Assembly: GCA_035707825.1 (NCBI GenBank)
Contig: DASSTR010000037.1
Location: 1 to 10,537 of the forward strand
Reading direction: 5' to 3'
DNA from: VRUE01 sp035707825
GTDB taxonomy: Bacteria; Actinomycetota; Thermoleophilia; Solirubrobacterales; 70-9
Length of the DNA stretch: 10,537 bases
Below the pieces are notes generated by a model that ran no database searches, had not been told where the DNA came from, and saw only the letters and a program-made list of their open reading frames with translations. Shown here one piece after another: positions 5,764 to 10,537 of this stretch. The number at the start of each line of letters is the position of its first letter. The stretch's first letter is position 1. The translations under genes and the position numbers were made by a program.

Positions 5764-6870
5764 GTGCGGCCCGGCTGGACCGACAACCCGACCCCGAAAC
5801 CGGCGAGCGGAGCAAAGCCCGACGCGCGCCTACTGGCCGCCAGCCGGATCTCCACCACCCTTGCCAAGGCGCACGGCATCGAGGACGTCTCCTCGATCGC
5901 GGTGCGCGACCTGCACGACTCCTTCGGCTACTACCTCGCTGTGATCCAGCGGCTCGACCCCGACGGCTCCCTGCGCGTGGTCAGCGGCGCCGGCCCCCTG
6001 GCCGAAGAAGTCGAGGGCTTCCTCGCCGCCGTGCAGCCGGTCGAGGCCGGCGTCAACGGGCGTGTCGCCCGTAGCGGCGAGCCGGCGATGGTGAACGACA
6101 CCCGGCTCGACCCCGACTACCTGCAGCGCGACCCGCGCACCGACCCGGGCTCGGAGCTCGCGCTGCCGATCCGCGTCGCCGGCTCGGTCTGGGGAGTGAT
6201 GAGCCTCGAGCAGCGAGAGCGGGACGCCTTCGACGACAGCGACATGCTGCTCGCCCACATCGTCGCCGGCCAGGTGGGCGCGGCGATCTACCGCTGTCAG
6301 CTGGTCGACGAGCTGGAGGACGCCTTTCTGGCCAGCCTCGGCGTCCTCGCCGACGCCGTCGAGCTGCCGGACTCCTACACCGGCGCCCACGCCAACGGGG
6401 TAGCCGAGCTTGCAGTCGCCGTCGGCGAGCGGCTGGGGATCTCCGGCGCGGAGCTCGACCGCCTCCGCTACGCGGCGCTGCTGCATGACGTCGGCAAGAT
6501 CGGCGTCCCAGATGAGATCCTCAGCAAGCCCGGCCCACTCGGCGCCGAGGAGCGCGAGCAGATGAACGCCCACGCCGCAATCGGCGCCCGGATGCTGGAG
6601 CGCATCCCCTTCCTGGCCCCCGTCGCCCCGCTGGTCCGCTCCGCCCACGAGCGCTTCGACGGCGGTGGCTACCCCGATGGCCTGGCGGGCTACGAGATAC
6701 CCCGCGGGGCGATGGTGATCTCCGTCTGCAATGCCTTCCACGCGATGACCTCCGACCGCCCCTACCGCAGGGCGATGAGCAGGGCGGAGGCGATGGCGGA
6801 GCTGCGGGCGAACTCGGGCAGCCAATTCGACCCCGAGGTGGTCGACGCGGTCATCGCCGAGCTCTCCTAA
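5764..6870 (+). CDS. GAF + HD-GYP domain protein (putative cyclic-dinucleotide phosphodiesterase)
   Basis: A 368-residue cytoplasmic protein: GAF sensor domain at about 22-180, short linker helix, then an HD-GYP domain at about 182-368. HD-GYP enzymes hydrolyse c-di-GMP (some also 3'3'-cGAMP) at a two- or three-metal site. Visible motifs: His209 in SYTGAHANGVAE, HDVGK at 241-245, His270, AHERFDGGGYP at 294-304 (GYP 302-304), and SVCNAFHAMTSDRPYR at 320-335. Two positions that normally bind metal differ: the HHE dyad reads Ala294-His295, and the DAFDAM aspartate is Asn323 (spacing from His295 is 28, as in the family). The enzyme may thus have fewer metals, another substrate, or no activity. 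GTG 5764 is the only early start in frame, since a stop at 5761-5763 precedes it; the ribosome binding site is weak. There are no membrane segments; the GAF ligand is unknown. Confidence 0.85.
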   Translation: MRPGWTDNPTPKPASGAKPDARLLAASRISTTLAKAHGIEDVSSIAVRDLHDSFGYYLAVIQRLDPDGSLRVVSGAGPLAEEVEGFLAAVQPVEAGVNGRVARSGEPAMVNDTRLDPDYLQRDPRTDPGSELALPIRVAGSVWGVMSLEQRERDAFDDSDMLLAHIVAGQVGAAIYRCQLVDELEDAFLASLGVLADAVELPDSYTGAHANGVAELAVAVGERLGISGAELDRLRYAALLHDVGKIGVPDEILSKPGPLGAEEREQMNAHAAIGARMLERIPFLAPVAPLVRSAHERFDGGGYPDGLAGYEIPRGAMVISVCNAFHAMTSDRPYRRAMSRAEAMAELRANSGSQFDPEVVDAVIAELS

Positions 6871-6877
6871 CCGGGAG

Positions 6878-6891
6878 CTCGCTCGAGCGAG
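6878..6891. other. 14-bp perfect palindrome after the HD-GYP gene
   Basis: CTCGCTCGAGCGAG is a perfect palindrome 8 bp after the stop codon. As RNA it would fold to a 5-bp stem with a TCGA loop. No T-run follows, so it is a weak terminator candidate; a protein-binding site is equally possible. Confidence 0.4.
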
Positions 6892-6902
6892 TGCAGCGGT
6901 GC

Positions 6903-6942
6903 GTCAGGACACTTGCCTGACTTGACCACACAGTGTGTGGTC
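6903..6942. promoter_or_regulatory. Two adjacent inverted repeats with a -35-like TTGACC: candidate promoter/operator of the DUF892 gene
   Basis: GTCAGG-N7-CCTGAC (6903-6921) is followed after two bases by the palindrome GACCACACAGTGTGTGGTC (6924-6942), which has perfect 9-bp arms around a single G. The sequence TTGACC at 6922-6927, a good -35 hexamer, overlaps the left arm, so a protein bound here would block polymerase. A good -10 at the usual spacing is not seen. The next gene downstream is the DUF892 gene, whose start is about 145 bp away. The arm spacing suits a dimeric helix-turn-helix repressor; the family is unknown. Confidence 0.5.
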
Positions 6943-7071
6943 TAACCGGGAACTCTTGGAAACCGACCGCGATCGGGCCGCCGAACCCGACGACGCCGGC
7001 CGGGGCCCCGGTTTCGGCGCCTGACCGGCGGGTATGGCCGGGGGGTCGGATAACGAACGCAATCGAGCCAC

Positions 7072-7076
7072 GGAGG
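7072..7076 (+). promoter_or_regulatory. Ribosome binding site GGAGG of the DUF892 gene
   Basis: GGAGG lies 10 bases before ATG 7087, the clearest canonical Shine-Dalgarno site found before a gene start in this window. It supports that start and strong translation. Confidence 0.7.
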
Positions 7077-7086
7077 CACAAACGAA

Positions 7087-7791
7087 ATGGCGGACCTGAA
7101 CGAGCGCGACGCAAAGCTGGTCCAGTACCTCGGCGAGGCCTACGGCAAGGAGAAGGAACTGGAGCTCTCGCTGGAGGCCCACATCGCGATGACCACGCGT
7201 GCGCCCTACCGCAAACGCCTGAAAGCGCATCTCAAAGAGACGAAGGCCCATGCCAAGGGCTTGGAGCGGCGGATCAAGAAACTGGGCGGCGGGGGTCAGC
7301 TGACGCAGAACGTCGTCGGCAAGGTCAAAGCGGCTGCCAAGGGACCGCTGCACATGGTGCGCGGCGACGGCGAGCAGGAGAAGATGCTGAAGAACGCCAA
7401 GACCGAGTACTGGAACGAGCACGAGGAGATCGCCACCTACCTCGCGCTCGAGGCGCTGGCGACGAAAGTTGGCGACAAAGAGACGGCGAAACTGGCCCGG
7501 GCGATTCGCCGCGAGGAGGAGCGGATGGCGAAATTCCTCGCCGGCCAGATCAAATCTCTGACCGCGGCGGTGGTCAGCGAAGACGTGCCCGCCGCCCAGC
7601 GGCGGCGAACGTCGAAAGCACGCGCGGGCGCCAAATCGAAAGGGCGCGCGACGAAGGGGCGCGCGACGAAAGGGCGCGCGAAAGCAAAAGGGGCCGCGAA
7701 ATCCGGCAGGGCCAAACGCGCCTCGCGAGGGTCGGGGCGCAAAGCGGCGGCGAAAAAAGCGCCCGCTAAAGCCAAACGTGCTCGGGGTTGA
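7087..7791 (+). CDS. DUF892 (YciF-like) ferritin-fold protein with histone H1-like basic tail
   Basis: A 234-residue protein with two parts. Residues 1-165 look like the DUF892/YciF ferritin-like four-helix bundle: a first helix with EAYGKEKELELSLEAHI (17-33), a second with an ExxH at Glu51/His54 (ETKAH), a third NEHEEIATYLALEALA (110-125) and a fourth with REEERMAKFL (142-151). These are the usual acidic/His positions for a di-metal site, though the second His is not evident. Residues 172-234 are a Lys/Arg/Ala/Gly-rich tail (KGRATKGRATKGRAKAKG, then AAKKAPAKAKRARG) like histone H1 or the tails of mycobacterial HupB. DUF892 proteins are linked to general stress responses. The tail suggests DNA binding, so a Dps-like nucleoid-protecting role is plausible but inferred. 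It is a single gene with its own GGAGG site and a palindromic upstream region. Confidence 0.75.
   Translation: MADLNERDAKLVQYLGEAYGKEKELELSLEAHIAMTTRAPYRKRLKAHLKETKAHAKGLERRIKKLGGGGQLTQNVVGKVKAAAKGPLHMVRGDGEQEKMLKNAKTEYWNEHEEIATYLALEALATKVGDKETAKLARAIRREEERMAKFLAGQIKSLTAAVVSEDVPAAQRRRTSKARAGAKSKGRATKGRATKGRAKAKGAAKSGRAKRASRGSGRKAAAKKAPAKAKRARG
7642..7686 (+). repeat. 15-bp tandem repeat in the basic tail
   Basis: The unit GGGCGCGCGACGAAA occurs at 7642-7656 and 7657-7671, with one base difference, and partly at 7672-7686. It encodes GRATK-GRATK-GRAKA. Each unit is five codons, so copy-number change would lengthen or shorten the tail without a frameshift. Confidence 0.8.
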
Positions 7792-7820
7792 AGATCTGGA
7801 CTCGGGGTTGAAGATCTGAA
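7781..7820 (+). repeat. 20-bp tandem duplication across the DUF892 gene stop codon
   Basis: CTCGGGGTTGAAGATCTG at 7781-7798 is repeated exactly at 7801-7818; with the following two bases the 20-bp units match at 19 of 20 positions. The first copy carries the TGA stop (7789-7791). It sits directly before the terminator-like hairpin. Confidence 0.85.
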
Positions 7821-7852
7821 AGCCGTCCCCTCCCTCGTGCAGGGGGACGGCT
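7821..7852 (+). terminator. Hairpin terminator candidate after the DUF892 gene
   Basis: AGCCGTCCCC (7821-7830) and GGGGACGGCT (7843-7852) form a perfect, GC-rich 10-bp stem with a 12-base loop, 30 bp after the stop codon. No U-run follows, as is common for hairpin terminators in GC-rich actinobacteria, so termination is likely but not certain. Confidence 0.6.
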
Positions 7853-7861
7853 GCGCCAGGG

Positions 7862-7889
7862 AGGCTGCGTGAGCTAGATCACGCAGCCT
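7862..7889. promoter_or_regulatory. 11-bp perfect inverted repeat upstream of padR
   Basis: AGGCTGCGTGA (7862-7872) and TCACGCAGCCT (7879-7889) pair perfectly around GCTAGA. It is 9 bp after the first hairpin and 31 bp before the padR ATG. It may be a second terminator stem, or an operator for padR and the exporter; the position alone fits both. Confidence 0.5.
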
Positions 7890-7890
7890 G

Positions 7891-7909
7891 ATATATCGGC
7901 CCGATACAT
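7891..7909. promoter_or_regulatory. Palindrome ATATATCGGCCCGATACAT at the padR start: candidate PadR operator
   Basis: Two 9-bp arms around a single C, complementary at 8 of 9 positions, with a perfect 13-bp core TATCGG-C-CCGATA (7894-7906). It ends 11 bp before the padR start codon. PadR-family regulators commonly bind AT-edged palindromes of the ATGT-N-ACAT kind in their own promoters. TACATT at 7905-7910 could be a -10 box, which would place the transcript start almost at the ATG (leaderless mRNA), consistent with the lack of a well-placed ribosome binding site. Confidence 0.5.
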
Positions 7910-7920
7910 TCGCGGCCAGG

Positions 7921-8469
7921 ATGGAGCTGAGCCCGACCGCCTACGTGATCCTCGGCATGGTCAGCCGCGAGCCGCGCTCCGGCTACGAGATCAAGGCGCT
8001 GGTCGACGGCTCGACCCGCTTCTTCTGGGCGGCCTCCTATGGGCAGATCTATCCGGAGCTGAAACGCCTCGCCGAGGCCGGCCTGGTGAAGGGCCTCGAC
8101 GCGCCGCGCGGCGAGCGCAAGCGGACCGTCTACGCGATCACGGCATCCGGGAAAGAGGCGCTGCGGGACTGGCTCAGGCAGCCGCCGAGCACCTACGAGA
8201 CCCGCGACGAGGGCCTGCTGAAGCTGTTCTTCGCCGGCGTCCTGCCTCCCACCGAGGCGGCGGCGATCCTGCGCTCGATGCGCGAGCACCGCCTCGGCGT
8301 GGTCGAGCGGCTGCGCGCGATCGAGCCGACGGCACTTGAAAAGGAGGACCCCTTCCCGCTGATCGTGCTGCGGGGCGGGATCGAGTTCAACGAATGGTAT
8401 GCCGGCTGGTGCGAGCGGATGGAGGGACAGCTCCCCGAACCGACCGCCACGAAGAAAAGGAGCAGCTGA
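7921..8469 (+). CDS. PadR-family transcriptional regulator
   Basis: A 182-residue regulator. Residues 1-85 form the PadR winged helix: MELSPTAYVILGMVSREPRSGYEI, then YGQIYPELKRLAEAGLV (recognition helix region) and the wing RKRTVYAITASGKEAL. Residues 90-175 are the helical C-terminal dimerisation domain (Vir_act_alpha_C type), in the length range of long PadR (subfamily 1) proteins. PadR proteins usually repress a neighbouring exporter or detoxification gene and release DNA on binding a small ligand. Its stop overlaps the MMPL start (TGATG), so both are co-transcribed and a self-regulated efflux operon is likely. The ATG at 7921 has no proper ribosome binding site (AGG only 1 base away), which suggests a leaderless transcript. 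The ligand is unknown. Confidence 0.9.
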   Translation: MELSPTAYVILGMVSREPRSGYEIKALVDGSTRFFWAASYGQIYPELKRLAEAGLVKGLDAPRGERKRTVYAITASGKEALRDWLRQPPSTYETRDEGLLKLFFAGVLPPTEAAAILRSMREHRLGVVERLRAIEPTALEKEDPFPLIVLRGGIEFNEWYAGWCERMEGQLPEPTATKKRSS

Positions 8470-10537
8470 TGTTCGACGCCCTTGCCCGCCTCGCCGACGG
8501 TCGCGCCCGCCGCGTCGGGCTCGCGGCGATCCTCTTCTTCCTCATCGCCGGTGCGCTCGGCGGCTCGGTCGCCGACCGTCTCGACCCCTATGGCGCCGAC
8601 GACCCGGCCACCGAGAGCGTCAAGGCCAGGGACGCCCTGCTCGACGCCGGCTTCCACGGGCCCGGGGCGATCGTGCTCATCGAGGACGCCCCCGTCGCCT
8701 CCCCCGCCACCAGGGCGCGGGTCGCCTCGATCGCGCGCGAGGTGCGCAGCAACCCGCGGGTCGCCACGGTGACCGGCTACTACGAGACCGGCTCGCGGGC
8801 CTTCGTCTCCAACGACGGCCGCTCCACCTACCTGGCGGTGGGGCTGAAGCCCACTGGGGACAAGCAGTGGCAGGAAGCCGGGGACAGCGTCGTCGAACAG
8901 CTGGAGGACCGGCCGGGAGTGATCGTCGGAGGGGGCGCGGTCGCCCAGGAGCAGGTCAACAACCAGGTGGAGAAGGACCTGCAGCTCGCCGAGATGCTCG
9001 CCTTCCCGCTCCTCTTCCTGCTCTCCTTCGTCTTCTTCCGCAGCCTCGTCGCCGCCCTGCTGCCGGTGATGACGGGACTGCTGGCGATCATCGGCACCTT
9101 CCTCGTCCTGCGCCTGCTCAGCGAACTGGGCTCGATCTCGATCTTCGCCCTCAACCTCACCACCGGGCTCGGGCTCGGCCTCGCGATCGACTACAGCCTC
9201 TTCATCGTCTCCCGCTACCGCGAGGAGATCGCCAAGGACGGGCCGGGCCTCGCCGCGATGCGCCGGGTGATGGCAACCGCCGGCCGCACCGTTTTCTTCT
9301 CCTCGCTGACGGTGGCGGTGGCGCTCGCCTCGCTGATCGTCTTCCCGCAGCGCTTCCTTTACTCGATGGGCTTCGGCGGCTCGCTGGTCACCCTGTTCGC
9401 GGGGTTCGTCTCGCTGACCGTGCTCCCGGCCGTGCTGACGCTGCTCGGCAGCCGGGTCAACGCCCTGGCGCCGAAGGCGCTGCGCCGCCGTGCCGAAGCC
9501 GAAACCCGTCCCGACGCACAGGGGTTCTGGTACCGGCTTTCGCGCTTCGTGATGCGGCGGCCGGCGCCGATTGCGACCCTCTCGGCCCTCTTCCTGATCG
9601 TCCTCGGCATCCCCTTCTTCAACATCAAGTTCACCGCCGCCGACCCGGCGATCCTGCCCGGGGAAGCGAGCGCGCGCCAGGTCTACGACGCGATGCAGGA
9701 GGAATTCCCGCCCTTCCGCGACACGCCGATCTGGGTCACCGTCGAAGGCGGAGGCCCAACCGCCCCGGCCCGCGCCCGGGCGCAGGTGCTGCGGGTCGAA
9801 GGGGTTGCCACGGCGGCGGCGCCGCGCCGGCTGACTCCCAACCTGAGCGTGATCGAAGCGATCTCCAGCGACACCTTCCGCTCCGAGGCCAGCCAGTCGA
9901 CCGTCGAAGCGATGCGCGAAATCGAGGTGCCGGGCGCCAGGGTCATGGTGGGCGGGGCGACCGCCGATTTCGTCGACTTCCAGAGCAGCCTCGCCAAGCA
10001 CCTGCCGATCGCGGTCGCGATCATCGTCATCGCCACCCTGGTCATCCTCTTCCTGATGACGGGCTCGGTGGTGCTGCCGATCAAGTCGCTGATCATGAAC
10101 TTCCTCAACCTCAGCGCCGTCTTCGGCCTGCTGGTGTTGATCTTCCAGGACGGCCGCTTCGAAAGCCTCTTCTCCTACACCAGCCAGGGGGCGCTCGAGC
10201 AGACGATGCCGATCCTCCTCTTCGCCCTCGCCTTCGGCCTCTCGACCGACTACGCGGTCTTCCTGCTCTCGCGGATCAAAGAGGCGCGCGACAACGGCGC
10301 CTCCGATTCGGAGTCGGTGGCGATCGGGCTCGAGCGTACGGGGCGGATCGTCACAGCGGCGGCGCTGATGTTCGCCGTCGCGATCGGCGCTTTCGCAACC
10401 TCCAAGATCATCTTCGTGAAGCAGAACGGGGTGGGCACGGCCCTTGCCGTGCTGATCGACGCCAGCATCATCCGCGCCCTGCTCGTCCCCTCGCTGATGG
10501 AGCTGCTCGGCAAGTGGAACTGGTGGGCGCCGGCGCC
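8469..10537 (+). CDS. MMPL-family (RND-type) membrane transporter, 3' end outside window
   Basis: The frame is open from ATG 8469 to the window edge without a stop (689 codons). Layout is typical MMPL: first membrane helix at about 16-35, large external domain 36-175, five membrane helices up to about 330, a helix at about 357-380, second external domain to about 513, then a second helix block. The proton-relay Asp-Tyr pairs of MmpL proteins are present in both halves: AIDYSLFIVSRYREE (Asp241-Tyr242) and STDYAVFLLSRIKEA (Asp594-Tyr595). The last visible residues (LLGKWNWWAPA) usually lie near the end of the protein core, so only a short piece is probably missing. The family exports lipids, siderophores or drugs using the proton gradient. 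Control by the overlapping PadR gene suggests inducible efflux of a toxic compound or lipid; the substrate cannot be told from sequence. Confidence 0.9.
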   Translation, partial: MFDALARLADGRARRVGLAAILFFLIAGALGGSVADRLDPYGADDPATESVKARDALLDAGFHGPGAIVLIEDAPVASPATRARVASIAREVRSNPRVATVTGYYETGSRAFVSNDGRSTYLAVGLKPTGDKQWQEAGDSVVEQLEDRPGVIVGGGAVAQEQVNNQVEKDLQLAEMLAFPLLFLLSFVFFRSLVAALLPVMTGLLAIIGTFLVLRLLSELGSISIFALNLTTGLGLGLAIDYSLFIVSRYREEIAKDGPGLAAMRRVMATAGRTVFFSSLTVAVALASLIVFPQRFLYSMGFGGSLVTLFAGFVSLTVLPAVLTLLGSRVNALAPKALRRRAEAETRPDAQGFWYRLSRFVMRRPAPIATLSALFLIVLGIPFFNIKFTAADPAILPGEASARQVYDAMQEEFPPFRDTPIWVTVEGGGPTAPARARAQVLRVEGVATAAAPRRLTPNLSVIEAISSDTFRSEASQSTVEAMREIEVPGARVMVGGATADFVDFQSSLAKHLPIAVAIIVIATLVILFLMTGSVVLPIKSLIMNFLNLSAVFGLLVLIFQDGRFESLFSYTSQGALEQTMPILLFALAFGLSTDYAVFLLSRIKEARDNGASDSESVAIGLERTGRIVTAAALMFAVAIGAFATSKIIFVKQNGVGTALAVLIDASIIRALLVPSLMELLGKWNWWAPA

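Larger units (their letters stand above)
6868..6955 (+). repeat. Direct repeat TAACCGGGARCTC including the HD-GYP stop codon
   Basis: TAACCGGGAGCTC at 6868-6880 begins with the stop codon of the HD-GYP gene; TAACCGGGAACTC at 6943-6955 repeats it with one change, 75 bp further on. The 62 bp between them carry three inverted repeats. This could be a duplicated gene end or the footprint of a small insertion. Beyond 6955, apart from the ribosome binding site at 7072-7076, the spacer up to 7086 shows only generic GC-rich sequence. Confidence 0.6.

Noticed and set aside
5754..6074. ATG 5754 frame at the HD-GYP start
   Set aside because: It is out of frame with the GAF domain; no frameshift is needed because GTG 5764 opens the correct frame.
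6868..6955. Small mobile element bounded by the TAACCGGGARCTC repeats
   Set aside because: The 62-bp interval has no terminal inverted repeats matching each other at its two edges and no second copy in the window, so it is listed only as a direct repeat.
8193..10001. 602-codon open frame on the minus strand
   Set aside because: It is antisense to padR and the MMPL gene, whose frame shows clear motifs throughout. Arg/Glu/Gly-rich antisense frames are normal in very GC-rich coding DNA.

Overview
The window is very GC-rich, densely packed bacterial chromosome. The aspartate kinase gene has the actinobacterial layout (an internal start for a separate regulatory subunit, followed directly by asd). 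HdrB-type CCG proteins, a PadR-MMPL pair and a DUF892 protein with a histone-like basic tail also point to an actinobacterium, perhaps a Thermoleophilia/Solirubrobacterales-type lineage. That placement is inference; there is no rRNA or marker gene here to confirm it. I see no tRNA, rRNA, CRISPR array, transposase or phage gene.

Layout. (1) 1-1335, plus strand: the 3' end of an HdrC-like iron-sulfur protein gene overlaps (ATGA) a complete HdrB/SdhE-like protein with two CCG domains, making an electron-transfer pair. (2) 1336-3247, plus strand: a 164-bp spacer that looks like a structured mRNA leader, then an ArsB/NhaD-type ion permease and, 5 bp later, a stand-alone CBS-pair protein. Leader, permease and CBS protein look like one regulated transport module. 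(3) 3231-5587, minus strand: lysC (aspartate kinase) followed by asd (aspartate-semialdehyde dehydrogenase), the first two steps from aspartate to lysine, threonine and methionine. asd ends tail-to-tail inside the last codons of the CBS gene (17 bp shared). Inside lysC, a GTG preceded by a strong GAGGAG site marks a likely separate start for the regulatory beta subunit. (4) 5588-5763: divergent promoter region with several inverted repeats in an unusually AT-rich patch. (5) 5764-6870, plus strand: a GAF + HD-GYP signalling protein in which two predicted metal ligands are replaced. (6) 6871-7086: spacer with stacked inverted repeats, then 7087-7791, a DUF892 ferritin-like protein with a 60-residue Lys/Arg/Ala/Gly tail. 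(7) 7792-7920: two consecutive hairpins and a palindrome, then padR (7921-8469) overlapping an MMPL-family exporter gene that runs off the window end.

No gene-free stretch exceeds 300 bp. The points most worth a second look are the structured leader before the permease/CBS pair, the altered HD-GYP metal site, the DUF892-histone-tail fusion, the dual start in lysC, the palindromes before the DUF892 and padR genes, and the recurrence of short direct repeats that include the stop codon at three gene ends.
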